Assembly: GCA_964586075.1 (NCBI GenBank)
Contig: CAZPGZ010000014.1
Coordinates: 1-64,000, forward strand
From: JBAZLV01 sp964586075
GTDB lineage: Bacteria; Nitrospirota; UBA9217
Direction of reading: 5' to 3'
DNA length: 64,000 nucleotides
Part shown: positions 42,101 through 50,321 of the stretch, piece by piece
How positions within the stretch are numbered: the first letter of the stretch is position 1
How the letters are laid out: every line of letters starts with the position of its first letter
Made by a program: the position numbers and the translations under genes
The notes under the pieces: generated by a model
What the model was told of the DNA's origin: nothing
Database searches by the model: none
What the model saw: only the letters and a program-made list of their open reading frames with translations

Positions 42101-43444
42101 CTCAAATATCCATTATTGACCGCCCCGCAAGATGGAAAAACAGATCAGAATACTGACATCGTTGCCCTTTCCAATCATGCCTATAGCATTGGGAGCGATC
42201 TTTGGTGGACCGGTTCGCCGGTGGAAGCAAAACCACTGTTTCAGTTGTCCGCCGGTTACCAAACTGGCTCCGGTTCAGGAATGGTCAGCGAGGCCTCTTT
42301 GGCTCTTATGGAGAATGACTACCAAAAAGCCGCCAGTATTTATTTAAAAAACGCCAAACGTTATAATCAACCGAAAAATTATTTTAGATATGCCGAATTG
42401 CTACATGTCATGGGATTTCACCATGAAGCATGGTCAGTATTTTCGCAAACACAAAGCCGCTCAAATAATAATCTTGCGTGGAGTCCGGTGCTGATTGGCC
42501 ACAGAATGGAAGGCAGGACGTCGGCTGAAGAACTCCGCTGGCTGAACGAACAACCGGCAGGTGTACAGGCGTCACACGATGCCTATGAATTTATTTTTCT
42601 CGTTCACGCGCTCGACCGAACCCCTGGTACGAATCTTTCAAGCCTACTGCAGGCACACAAGGATTCGATCGAGCAATCAAAGCAACAACATCAATCCACT
42701 GGTGCTCAGAAAATGAATCAGCAAAACCTTGAACCAGACTATTCCGTCGCGTTAAAAAAGAATCTTGCACAAAAATTTGGAGAACCTGCTATGCCTTTTT
42801 CGGAAGGTTATGCACATCTGAAAAAACGCCATTTTTCAGACGCCTATGCAGCACTCAAAGAGAGGTTCCTGGATACCTGGATAAGAAAGGACATGTTCAG
42901 TTATGCAATCCCGTATCTTGCATGGAGCGCGGCGAAAAGCGGAGCTTCTGCGGAAGTGGAACCTTATTTGGTTAAATATAAAAATGAATTAAATGACGAT
43001 TTTGATTATTATCTTGCCATGGCCTTTTTGACGGGAAGCAAAAAAGAATTCAACGAATCAATCAAGAACTTCAAATCAGCCCGCAACCACCTGTTAAACA
43101 CGAACGGGAGACGTTTTATGCCAGCATGGTATCAGCTGATGGAGTCTTGCGAGTGGCTTTATAATGATACAGATTCAGAAGGATACCGGGAACTGCTTCT
43201 TGAATTCTCACGCGCATATCAAAAAATCAGGCCGATGGATTCATGGGCGTATGCATTCGAGGCAAAATACACGAGAACTGCTGCGGACCGTATGCGGGCT
43301 TTGGGTATGACGCTTTATTTGGACAAACAATCAGATCGTATTTCACGGTTTTCCAATTCTGAGAAAAAAAAGGCCAAGAAGTGGCTTGAAACGAACAATC
43401 CCTTTCTTCAGCAAATCCCCAATATTCAAAAAATCGAAACATGA
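39200..43444 (+). CDS. Very large TPR-containing exported protein
   Basis: A 1414-residue protein with an N-terminal signal or anchor segment (KFVFLFLLFSTAYSSV). Residues about 320-470 (DILIVPFQVNGYAIDRIDRS, read as DILIVPFQVNG then YAIDRIDRS; RTYNDYDVFQLANKL) recall a TolB/FlgO-like domain. The rest is mostly helical, with TPR-like hairpins clearest near residues 890-1130 (NLNQARALFEEAILLQPNDW, DYQKAASIYLKNAKRYN). It ends without an anchor. ATG 39200 has AAGGAG 6 nt upstream. It follows the transglutaminase gene by 156 bp and closes the run of five genes. Such pairing suggests a scaffold for the transglutaminase or transporter; no function is known. Confidence 0.7.
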   Translation: MNKAVILIKTHKQIFRKGIVQASKFVFLFLLFSTAYSSVQEAWSEEAEKLIVDLDAAQVSIYERSDSKSHIFAFGGSFFRGFYPTNEWEIETLTPDQYRLRHKTWKNFFWKIDRVQKKVWRVNGADLKTQGNETMLLENIVVITPNDMSKKNWPPNVVPLNGTEIKRNFSENNIFKDLQKNDPGWGHSLLVSLKMASPQLILDPNNSSVQVLFEDAIISSKDDSEVRHVSVDVFQFRFANTRSLYWQINVKSMRLFEAWQGTFGFLNGRLSSLLEKVHLEDRKVSTPKNGIRGDLTMASYRGKSSQSAWLDSEKKLNEAILLKKTYDILIVPFQVNGYAIDRIDRSLMTRYLDQVIVSLTDYKTPSPTLVMRTLGEGARTYNDYDVFQLANKLDVKQIIRGYAGHSLNQRITITLLIQTRNAGEYFSSATKSEKYEWRDIVISDERTPAEAFESILHDVTARLFPQKSSPKMAKIVSEERTASLPSNIQMLSAGSQSPAIRAYYLQLLGMLHPEQSIAKEELFARSLMALRELAPQSPLFKVLKARALFYLYRRPAAIAALGSPNSAEERAFLAVLNGDLLSLREEIKNIRDPLAGLIAQIELSDLYWSYSPDQVDRESVAKTYPGWEKMLTRRLQHRDGWIVQSNLETKHELDSLFPIKGFTAQEILKSKIATGEFRENDDDIVFSVYNHYRRLMENQPEFLHAHESASVVQRDTLDLMVSVGESNLLKRIRLRRMQALNEDITALVDSYQMIYQGHPEMAHQKALALYSMAYAKQGQAQENLRKEAAQLQHDACHWSQGQTWIASQSCFSNNFYDADFPRRSYWKFSNDPKALADRKYAGSREHTQRGNLIITSFDRNELLNKELALLYTQTDFTRLADYHKKLKEIRMDEEAANLLEKNSQRFLGNSRRTYFYAKLAEDAGNLNQARALFEEAILLQPNDWSPYEGLSSLLIRTGDFKAASKTALKYPLLTAPQDGKTDQNTDIVALSNHAYSIGSDLWWTGSPVEAKPLFQLSAGYQTGSGSGMVSEASLALMENDYQKAASIYLKNAKRYNQPKNYFRYAELLHVMGFHHEAWSVFSQTQSRSNNNLAWSPVLIGHRMEGRTSAEELRWLNEQPAGVQASHDAYEFIFLVHALDRTPGTNLSSLLQAHKDSIEQSKQQHQSTGAQKMNQQNLEPDYSVALKKNLAQKFGEPAMPFSEGYAHLKKRHFSDAYAALKERFLDTWIRKDMFSYAIPYLAWSAAKSGASAEVEPYLVKYKNELNDDFDYYLAMAFLTGSKKEFNESIKNFKSARNHLLNTNGRRFMPAWYQLMESCEWLYNDTDSEGYRELLLEFSRAYQKIRPMDSWAYAFEAKYTRTAADRMRALGMTLYLDKQSDRISRFSNSEKKKAKKWLETNNPFLQQIPNIQKIET

Positions 43445-43671
43445 CGGAGTGCTGATTGCAATTGCTGTGTCATTTCAAGCTTCCGGAAACCTTGTGATTT
43501 AAAGTCCCATTAGGACTGTTCTGCTCACGCGACAGGGTATCCTTCGGTTTCTGTCTAGAGAAACCTTCTGTAATATAGTGAAATTTTCTGCTTTCTGAAA
43601 ATACCTTATCAAAATAGTTATTGACGGGAATACTTTCAGCCTTTTTTCTGCTGGAACCACAGGGTATTAAT

Positions 43672-44337
43672 ATGGTAAAATTTACAAATTTTCCAGCCGA
43701 GGAGGCACTATCATTGGGAAACACAACGTGGGAAGTCGGATTAACGTTTTCAATCGAGCTTTTCTACAAGAGCTATATGCCTGCCAAACTGCTTGGATGG
43801 GAAGAAGGCGCATTTCTAATGACAACGCCGGTCACTGCGCAAGGAGATCAGGCGGGCGTCAAGAGCAACGACGCCATTAAAATGCGTTTTCTGAAGGAAG
43901 GGAACGCGTACGGTTGCATAGCCGAAGTCATCCATATCCAGCACTATCCATTTCCCCTGATGTTCATCAAGTATCCTACAAACATTGAGTGTGTAAAGCT
44001 GAGGGTCTCACCGAGAATAAAAATCTACCTTCCCGCCATATTGCATGATGCTTCGGGCGCTGTAATTTCTCCTGATGCGACAATGCTTGATATCAGCGAA
44101 GGCGGCTGCAGGGTGGTAGTGCCGGCAAGGGAGGGGTTGAAGCTTTCCCCTGATGCTCCTTGTGCGATCACGTTTCTAGCACGCGACAAGGAGTTCAAGG
44201 TGGCCTGCGACATGAAACAGCTGAAAGAGGAGACGGAATTTCACTCGCTTGGTTTGGAGTTCCGGAAAGATTCGGACCAGTTCAAACAGGAGCTGAGTTC
44301 GTTTCTCGACTTTCTGAGCAAATATGCCCGGGCATAG
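43672..44337 (+). CDS. PilZ domain c-di-GMP-binding protein (YcgR-like)
   Basis: A 221-residue protein. Residues 1-110 resemble the N-terminal YcgR-type domain, and the PilZ domain follows. The c-di-GMP motif is RVSPR (RxxxR) in KLRVSPRIKIYLPA, and DISEGGCRV is the D/NxSxxG motif. It should bind cyclic di-GMP and act on motility, adhesion or secretion. ATG 43672 is preferred to a TTG at 43621; its ribosome-binding site (AGGG) is weak. Together with the EAL protein at 27034 it indicates c-di-GMP signalling. Confidence 0.85.
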   Translation: MVKFTNFPAEEALSLGNTTWEVGLTFSIELFYKSYMPAKLLGWEEGAFLMTTPVTAQGDQAGVKSNDAIKMRFLKEGNAYGCIAEVIHIQHYPFPLMFIKYPTNIECVKLRVSPRIKIYLPAILHDASGAVISPDATMLDISEGGCRVVVPAREGLKLSPDAPCAITFLARDKEFKVACDMKQLKEETEFHSLGLEFRKDSDQFKQELSSFLDFLSKYARA

Positions 44338-44434
44338 TATGCCGTGAGTTACTTGCGCGGTTTCTTGAGAGAGGCGTTCCAAAATTCGGTACCATAAGCG
44401 GACGAGTAATAAGGTGGTCAGGGTATCGTGATTT

Positions 44435-44809
44435 CTAGAACTTGTATCTTAATACGACGCCGACATATGTGTTAATAACTATCGGCGAATTTAATTGCCT
44501 GCCTACGAGCGGACCTATGCTCAAACTTTCTGAAATGGATTTTCCCAAATCAGAGAGATGCCTTACTTCCTCGGTGTCTTTCTTCAGCATAGCGGCCGTT
44601 GCAGTTTTGTTGTTCGATATAATTAAAATTTGTTTTGGCTCACCCACCTGGTCATCGGTCTGTGCCTGCGGCTCTGACTGCGATGTTTTGGAAAGACTGG
44701 ATGCTGATTGGTCGGATGACGCTGCGATGGCCGGAATAGAAGATAAATAAAAAACCGTAGAAAATATGATAACAAGAACTATTTTATGCCAACCGGTAAA
44801 CACATCCAT
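44435..44809 (-). CDS. Small exported protein of unknown function
   Basis: A 124-residue protein with a signal peptide (residues 1-29, ending SIPAIAA), a Ser/Gln-rich linker and a C-terminal strand ending in VGVVLRYKF, with the terminal aromatic residue typical of outer-membrane beta strands. No family was recognised. GAGG lies 7 nt before ATG 44809. It may be a small envelope protein or a remnant of a larger outer-membrane protein. Confidence 0.5.
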   Translation of the reverse strand: MDVFTGWHKIVLVIIFSTVFYLSSIPAIAASSDQSASSLSKTSQSEPQAQTDDQVGEPKQILIISNNKTATAAMLKKDTEEVRHLSDLGKSISESLSIGPLVGRQLNSPIVINTYVGVVLRYKF

Positions 44810-45076
44810 GGGCCGTCCTCATCGCACGTAAAGTATTAGAAACGAAAACCATGATCATATTCTACCCCTCCATCTACTTGATTCCAGTGACGGATATCAC
44901 AGGAATGAAAATATTTTTGAGTTCTAGTTTGGTATTACAAGTGATAGCGTCGAAAACATTTTTTTATGATATTGACCTCTAATCGTTGAGCCGAGCCTAC
45001 TAAGGCATATCTTGCGTTGATCGGTACGTTAGGTGCGATTGGCATCCTCAGTCAGAATTGTTTATGGAAGGCAGGT

Positions 45077-45538
45077 ATGATGAGAAAAAACGATACAATC
45101 AGTTCTGACGATCCGTTTCAGTTAAATCGCTTCATAATCGCACAGGAAAAAGTTTATGATGCTGTTCTTGAGGAGTTGCGGAACGGCCAGAAATGGTCTC
45201 ACTGGATGTGGTATATCTTCCCGCAAATTGACGGACTGGCCCAGAGTGCAACGTCAAAATACTACGCTATAAAAAACATTGAGGAAGCTCGGCAGTATCT
45301 TGATCATCCGGTTCTGGGTAAGCGGCTGGTGGAATGTACTGAACTGGTGCTTGCCGTTAAGGGACGGTCTGTTTCACAGATTTTCGGCTATCCTGACGAT
45401 ATGAAATTCAAATCATGCATGACATTGTTTGCGCATGCAGCTCCTCCACACTCGGTATTTGTGCAAGCTCTTGATAAGCATTTCACCGGAGAGCAGGATG
45501 CGAAAACGGTTCAGATATTAAAAAAAAGTCAGCATTGA
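45077..45538 (+). CDS. DUF1810 family protein
   Basis: A 153-residue cytoplasmic protein with the full DUF1810 pattern: DPFQLNRFIIAQE near the N-terminus, GQKWSHWMWYIFPQIDGL in the middle and LFAHAAPPHSVFVQAL near the end. The family is of unknown function. ATG 45077 follows GGAAGGCAGG. The preceding 267 bp hold no gene that I can support. Confidence 0.85.
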   Translation: MMRKNDTISSDDPFQLNRFIIAQEKVYDAVLEELRNGQKWSHWMWYIFPQIDGLAQSATSKYYAIKNIEEARQYLDHPVLGKRLVECTELVLAVKGRSVSQIFGYPDDMKFKSCMTLFAHAAPPHSVFVQALDKHFTGEQDAKTVQILKKSQH

Positions 45539-45667
45539 GGTTAATCCCTGCGACATGGAATCCCCTGGCTCCTGCCGGAAGGGGTTCCACTAAAGTACGT
45601 TAGTCCCAGAGCGATTTATGCTCCTTATGCCGGTTATATTCCTTCAAGATGATAAGGATGACCAAAA

Positions 45668-45856
45668 ATGAATATTACTGAACGAGACCGGAAAATGGCT
45701 AACTTTTGCCGCAAAGTGTGTCCCGTATGTAAACACGCCAGAAAAAAACAATCAGGAGCGGTGTTTCACTTTGTGAAAGAGGTGGAAGACAGGGTCTGCC
45801 CGTTTTGCAAAGCTTATGCACGGGTCTATGGAAAAAAATCGCATGAACCTGTCTGA
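45668..45856 (+). CDS. Small zinc-ribbon-like protein
   Basis: A 62-residue basic protein with two CxxC knuckles: C18-P-V-C21 and C44-P-F-C47, plus C14. This spacing suggests a small zinc ribbon that binds nucleic acid or protein. No family was recognised. It is preceded by AAGGATG about 11 nt upstream, a weak ribosome-binding site, and lies 129 bp after the DUF1810 gene. Confidence 0.6.
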   Translation: MNITERDRKMANFCRKVCPVCKHARKKQSGAVFHFVKEVEDRVCPFCKAYARVYGKKSHEPV

Positions 45857-45958
45857 TATTATATAAAAATTCACCTTCGTAGTTACTGGCTATTTTCTTA
45901 ATCGTGCCTGTCTGGATTGTTTAGCTAATGTGCACAGCTAAAAGATTAAGGAGTCAAA

Positions 45959-46678
45959 ATGAATCGGATAAGTCGTGGATCAAAAATAAAACAAAGCTTT
46001 TGCTTTTTGGCCGTGTTGTTTTTGCTTATAATCTCTGCAGTAAATGCTGCTGAGCAAACACAAGCAAGTCCTCCGATTGGTTGCGATCCCTGCAAGAATA
46101 ATGACTTGGTAGAACTAACCAGACTCGATTCGACAATCCATCTCGATATCCGTTACGCCACAGACAACAACTTTTTCGGCAGGGCGGTATATTCCGAGCC
46201 GCGCGCATTTCTTCAACGGCCTGCAGCGGAAGCGCTTGCTTCCGCCCACCGATGGCTAAAAACGCAAGGTTATGGATTAGTGATTCATGATGCCTATCGG
46301 CCCTGGTCAGTTACTAAATTATTTTGGGACATCACGCCGCCTGCTAAACGGATTTTCGTCGCAGATCCTTCTATCGGATCAGTGCACAACCGGGGATGTT
46401 CAGTGGATGTAGGGCTGTATGATCTCCGTACTGGCCGAGAAGTTGAAATGCCAAGCGACTATGATGAAATGACGGAGCGCGCATTCATTACTTACACAGG
46501 CGGGACGATTGAACAACGCACGCGCCGGGATTTATTGCGAACCGCCATGAAACGGGAGGGATACTTCTTTCCGTACCCGGAAGAATGGTGGCACTATGAC
46601 TTCAAGGACTATCGTGATTATAGAATTCTAGACATTCCCTTTTCAGCCATCGCAGCTGCGAAGGGATCTAGGAAATAA
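45959..46678 (+). CDS. Exported D-alanyl-D-alanine dipeptidase (VanX/DdpX family)
   Basis: A 239-residue zinc dipeptidase with a signal peptide (residues 1-30). The metal motif SVHNRGCSVDVGL (SxHxxGxAxD type, with Cys for Ala) and EWWHYDFKDY (second Glu-x-x-His) supply the ligands; VIHDAYRPW is the arginine-containing loop. It cleaves D-Ala-D-Ala released from peptidoglycan. GGAG lies 7 nt before ATG 45959. No vanA/vanH genes are nearby, so a role in wall recycling is more likely than glycopeptide resistance. Confidence 0.9.
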   Translation: MNRISRGSKIKQSFCFLAVLFLLIISAVNAAEQTQASPPIGCDPCKNNDLVELTRLDSTIHLDIRYATDNNFFGRAVYSEPRAFLQRPAAEALASAHRWLKTQGYGLVIHDAYRPWSVTKLFWDITPPAKRIFVADPSIGSVHNRGCSVDVGLYDLRTGREVEMPSDYDEMTERAFITYTGGTIEQRTRRDLLRTAMKREGYFFPYPEEWWHYDFKDYRDYRILDIPFSAIAAAKGSRK

Positions 46679-46876
46679 GAACCGAACTCGTTAACTCAGC
46701 GTGCAGCACGATTTCGGTGCAGATATTTCTATTCTGCAATGCATAATTTTTCTGAATAATTTTTTGCTTATAACGGACTGATATTTGCTGTAGAAAGTAT
46801 TGAGTTTATCGCAGAGATTTAGGGAAAGTTATAAAGCTGAATCCAGGCAGTAATCGTCTATGAGACTGCTTCTGCT

Positions 46877-47929
46877 TTAATTCATGTGCTTTTTTACTGA
46901 TTTGATGAACCGGCCAAAGGCTTTGTCCTTTCTCCGTTTATCCAGATATGACATCTCGTGGAATTCCGACTCTTTTTTGAGCTTGATATAGTTCGCATAG
47001 CGATCCTCGGACAAATCACCATTCTCGACCGCGACTCGAACCGCGCAGCCCGGCTCATGTTCATGGCTGCAATCCGCATAACGGCACTGCGCGGAAAGTC
47101 CGGCAAATTCCTCGAAACCCATGTTTATTCCGTCGCTGGCGCCAACAATGCCCAGTTCCCTCATGCCGGGCGTATCAATCAACATCGCGCCTTGGCTCAA
47201 AAAAAGAAGGTGCCGTCGGGAAGTAGTATGGGTGCCTTCTCCTGTGGCGCTGACAGCCTTTGTTTCGAAAGTTTCCCGGCCGATAAGGCGGTTGATGAGA
47301 GTCGTCTTTCCGACACCCGAGGAGCCAAGCAGGCAGTACGTTCTTCCCGGGGATAGAGTCCGTTGAAACTCATCAAAACCGGTACCGGTGACATTGCTCA
47401 GAGCGATTACTCTGGCTTTGGTGACAGAGCTGAGGATTGTGATCTTCTGTTCCAATTCATCGCGTGAGATTAAATCCGTTTTGGTGAGTATGACAACCGG
47501 TTCAACATGTCCGTCAGCCGCCATTACGAGATACCGGTCCAAACGGCGCGGATTAAAATCAAAATGGCATGACTGAACAATAAAAGCGGTGTCTATGTTG
47601 GCGGCGATCATCTGGACATCGACGTTTTCACCTGCGGTCTTGCGTCGCAGGAACGTTTTTCGCGGAAGCACCAGGTGGATAAGAGCTGCCGTGTCATTGT
47701 TGTAATAGTTTGCCGTCACCCAATCTCCGACACACGGCAGTTCAGCGGAACTTTCAATTTGATAAGAAAGTTTTCCCGTCAGTTCAGCCGGAACTTCTCC
47801 GGATTCGTTCTTTATGAGATATGAGCCGCGGTCAACTGCGGTTACGCGGGCAAAGCTGCAGCCCTCCCGTCGGAACTCGGCGGAATGGGCTTCAAACCAT
47901 TGGTCAAATCCCAGATTGATTAATTTCAT
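46877..47929 (-). CDS. rsgA: Ribosome small subunit-dependent GTPase A
   Basis: A 350-residue circularly permuted GTPase that helps mature the 30S subunit. An OB-fold N-terminus leads to the G4 motif (VILTKTDL), which comes before G1 (LLGSSGVGKTTLIN) and G3 (MLIDTPGMRELG), as expected for the permuted family. The zinc-binding segment CRYADCSHEHEPGCAV follows, then a helical tail. No strong ribosome-binding site precedes ATG 47929. Confidence 0.93.
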   Translation of the reverse strand: MKLINLGFDQWFEAHSAEFRREGCSFARVTAVDRGSYLIKNESGEVPAELTGKLSYQIESSAELPCVGDWVTANYYNNDTAALIHLVLPRKTFLRRKTAGENVDVQMIAANIDTAFIVQSCHFDFNPRRLDRYLVMAADGHVEPVVILTKTDLISRDELEQKITILSSVTKARVIALSNVTGTGFDEFQRTLSPGRTYCLLGSSGVGKTTLINRLIGRETFETKAVSATGEGTHTTSRRHLLFLSQGAMLIDTPGMRELGIVGASDGINMGFEEFAGLSAQCRYADCSHEHEPGCAVRVAVENGDLSEDRYANYIKLKKESEFHEMSYLDKRRKDKAFGRFIKSVKKHMN

Positions 47930-48003
47930 AGAAGCGTACCATCGAATGGAGCGGATGATCGAGTACCCACAAGGGCATTAGTCTCGACTTTCAGGTTAAT
48001 TGT

Positions 48004-48564
48004 TTACCACAAGTTCCTTGCTCCACAGTCTTTAGGTGTTGGTATCCATTTTGACACAAAGTTATCGCCCTGCTTAATTTGTTCAGGATTCATTTCGGAT
48101 GTGATCTTCGTTAAAATTTGCTTGGCATATGCCTTCTCACTTCTATATTTAGCCGATTTTTCAAATAAACGATACCACATGTACGCCTGAACAAGATCCT
48201 TATCGATTCCACATTGAGCGCAACGGTGATAGATAACCGAATCGTTTTGATAGTACAGATCACCTAAAGCCCATTGCCCTCTTTGCTGATTTCCATTTGC
48301 TGCCTTTCGCCAAAGAGAAATGGTTTTTTCATTGTCTTGCGGCTTCCCCTTGCCGATGAAATAGAGAAGTCCTACCCGGTATTCAGCGTCGCAGTCTCCT
48401 TTCTCAACAAGCGGATCCCAATATTTGGCAGCTGTCTCATAAGCACCACGATCGAACCAGCGGAGTCCAACAATATAATCATCGGTAGCGCTGTAATATG
48501 TATTAGGCATAAAGCACGCGTTCAAAAACAAGACTGATAGCAATAGTGTGATCCATCTAATCAT
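48004..48564 (-). CDS. Sel1-repeat lipoprotein
   Basis: A 186-residue predicted lipoprotein with lipobox LFLNAC. Two Sel1-like repeats are visible (DAEYRVGLLYFIGKGKPQDN then TISLWRKAANGNQQRGQWALGD as consecutive blocks), then a YMWYRLFEKSAKY helix. Sel1 proteins are TPR-like scaffolds for envelope complexes. AAGGAGAAT lies upstream of ATG 48564. Confidence 0.75.
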   Translation of the reverse strand: MIRWITLLLSVLFLNACFMPNTYYSATDDYIVGLRWFDRGAYETAAKYWDPLVEKGDCDAEYRVGLLYFIGKGKPQDNEKTISLWRKAANGNQQRGQWALGDLYYQNDSVIYHRCAQCGIDKDLVQAYMWYRLFEKSAKYRSEKAYAKQILTKITSEMNPEQIKQGDNFVSKWIPTPKDCGARNLW

Positions 48565-48730
48565 TCGATTCTCCTTAGTTATTGATGGGGTGGATGAGGT
48601 GTTGTCCTACAGGGGCACTCGCACGATCCACTTATCAGTATTTTGCTTTATTCTTGTTCGCCACTATTCGGATTTTTCTGCGCTTTGCCCGACCTGCTGA
48701 TTTATATTGTCGATCCGGTTTATACGGTGA

Positions 48731-49147
48731 TTATGCCTCGTCGTCTTTCGGCCCGGGCCAAAAATGGGGGTTCCAAGCTACTTCCCATAGATGTCCGTCT
48801 GGATCGGCGAAGTATCCCGAGTAGCCTCCCCAAAATACAGTTTGGGCCGGCTTGACAAGTTTTCCGCCGGATCGCACAGCTTGATCTAGAACCTTCACGA
48901 CTTCCTCTTTGCTCGATACAACGTGTGCTAAGGTAATCCCTCGAAAACCATTTCCGCTGGGAGCAACCATAGCATCTTCAGCTAGCGCATCCCAAGGATA
49001 CAGTGACAGCCATGATCCGTTCAACGTGAAGAAAGCGGCGCCTCCTTCAAAAGGCATACGAGGAAGGTCAAGTCCTTTCTCGTAGAACCGAACCGATTTT
49101 TCCATATCTGTAACACCGAGTGTAATCATGCTGACACGTGGTTTCAT
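48731..49147 (-). CDS. VOC family (glyoxalase/bleomycin-resistance fold) protein
   Basis: A 138-residue single VOC domain: ITLGVTDMEKSVRFYEKGL opens the first beta-alpha-beta module, and GYSGYFADPDGHLWEVAWNP closes the second with the metal-site glutamate. The first metal ligand is not a clear histidine, so catalysis is uncertain. Substrate unknown. AAAGGGATGG lies upstream of ATG 49147. Confidence 0.85.
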   Translation of the reverse strand: MKPRVSMITLGVTDMEKSVRFYEKGLDLPRMPFEGGAAFFTLNGSWLSLYPWDALAEDAMVAPSGNGFRGITLAHVVSSKEEVVKVLDQAVRSGGKLVKPAQTVFWGGYSGYFADPDGHLWEVAWNPHFWPGPKDDEA

Positions 49148-49167
49148 TTACCATCCCTTTCCAGATG

Positions 49168-49206
49168 CAGGTTGGGTAGAGCATAGCGAGTGACGACCTA
49201 GGCTAC
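49168..49206. repeat. Short interspersed palindromic repeat, copy 1
   Basis: CAGGTTGGGTAGAGCATAGC and the following GAGTGACGACCTAGGCTAC form an imperfect palindrome. The GGGTAGAGC core and the GACCTA end match the inverted copy at 49693-49726. It resembles the short 'GTAGGTTGGGTAGAGCG' intergenic repeats common in proteobacterial genomes. It overlaps the stop codon of the DUF2007 gene by 4 bp. Confidence 0.5.
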
Positions 49207-49676
49207 AGACGATTCTTATGTTTAACTTTACGTTGGGCTTTGCCTGGCATTATCCATCCGAAAATTAAGAATTCAACTGCCATGCGAATTCTATCGAACA
49301 GTGAATACTCTGCAAAAGACTTCTTGGTGGATTTTTTTATCTTCTCGGTAAAATCGGTAAGAAGTTCTTTAGCTCTTTTATATTGGTCATCCTGAACTTG
49401 TATCATTTTCCCATTATAAAGACCAATATAAGGACCAACTTCCAAAGATCCAATGTTATCGTTTCTGACAAAATAGCTGATGCCTTCTGAGTCAAGAACG
49501 CTTTTCAGTAGTGCTAATTCCATTTCGTTTTGTGGAGAGTATAAATCTATGAATTTGACGTATTCTGGTGGCGGAGGCTCGGGAGGCAACTTGGCGATAA
49601 GAGGGCTTTCGCAGTCGGAACAGATCCTAAATCCTTTTCTAAATTCTGTTCGACATTTGGGGCAATACATCTCCAC
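49203..49676 (-). CDS. Zinc-ribbon and DUF2007 domain protein
   Basis: A 157-residue protein. The N-terminus is a zinc ribbon (YCPKCRTEFRKGFRICSDCESPL, read as YCPKC then ICSDC). A proline-rich linker follows, then a DUF2007 domain (FIDLYSPQNEMELALLKSVL, EGISYFVRNDN, MIQVQDDQYKRAKELL). DUF2007 proteins are thought to be signal-transducing small proteins. The C-terminal 40 residues are basic with one hydrophobic stretch. The gene is flanked by the two palindromic repeats. Confidence 0.75.
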   Translation of the reverse strand: MEMYCPKCRTEFRKGFRICSDCESPLIAKLPPEPPPPEYVKFIDLYSPQNEMELALLKSVLDSEGISYFVRNDNIGSLEVGPYIGLYNGKMIQVQDDQYKRAKELLTDFTEKIKKSTKKSFAEYSLFDRIRMAVEFLIFGWIMPGKAQRKVKHKNRL

Positions 49677-49692
49677 CTCTTCAGAATAGATA

Positions 49693-49726
49693 GTAGGTCG
49701 GTTTCGCTGCGCTCTACCCAGCCTAC
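49693..49726. repeat. Short interspersed palindromic repeat, copy 2 (inverted)
   Basis: GTAGGTCGG at one end and CCCAGCCTAC at the other flank TTTCGCTGCGCTCTA. The reverse complement matches copy 1 (49168-49206) over the GGGTAGAGC-N-CAGCGA-like core. It lies in the gap between two minus-strand genes. Confidence 0.5.
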
Positions 49727-49748
49727 AAAGCCTAGCTTGAACCAGTGT

Positions 49749-50282
49749 CTATTCTCTAGATTCAGATATTTTTCTATATGTTGCAGAAATTGAATTTGGG
49801 CCTTCAGTCAATTCAACTGAGATAATTTCCCCAATATGAGTAAGCGGAATAGAGACAGGATAGCCGACTTCTACATAAGGCACAATCTGCTCTTCATATG
49901 CTTTTTCCTCTTTCCACTGAGTCCAGGGAATGAGATTGGTCCAATACTCGGATTTAAGAAATAAAATGGCAATGCCTTTACTAGGTAATCTCGCTGGTTG
50001 AAAAGGATAACAGCGTCTACGGAAGTCATTAATCTCTTTGGTTGCCTCCGGCCGGTAGTCGAATAGTGATACACAGTTGCGATTTTTGAAGAACCCATTA
50101 TAGATTCCGAAAGTTGTAGGTAATTTGTCTTCTGGATCTATTTTTATCACTCCACATTTAATTATTGATGGCAGATAGTCTATTTTTGTGACATGGAAGA
50201 CTTTTCCCTGCAAGTACTCTTTTATATCGTCCAATGATTCTGATTCGCTACGGACGATTTTTTTTGCTATTTCTATGATCAT
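49749..50282 (-). CDS. Hypothetical protein with a DarT-like N-terminal motif
   Basis: A 177-residue protein. VFHVTKIDYLPSIIKCGVI near residue 32 recalls the 'H-x-T-x-x-x-N-L-x-x-I-l-x-x-G' opening of DUF4433/DarT-type ADP-ribosyltransferases, and the RRRCYPFQPARLP and EEQIVPYVEVGY segments are polar and strand-like. The match is too short to name it, and no antitoxin (DarG macrodomain) is adjacent. It is cytoplasmic by sequence. Confidence 0.5.
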   Translation of the reverse strand: MIIEIAKKIVRSESESLDDIKEYLQGKVFHVTKIDYLPSIIKCGVIKIDPEDKLPTTFGIYNGFFKNRNCVSLFDYRPEATKEINDFRRRCYPFQPARLPSKGIAILFLKSEYWTNLIPWTQWKEEKAYEEQIVPYVEVGYPVSIPLTHIGEIISVELTEGPNSISATYRKISESRE

Positions 50283-50321
50283 AATATTATGTCTACCGGA
50301 TGGACTCGATGGTTATGCACC

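Noticed and set aside
45959..46678. VanX as part of a glycopeptide-resistance cluster
   Set aside because: No vanH, vanA or vanRS genes are adjacent, and the protein has a signal peptide, which fits peptidoglycan recycling better.
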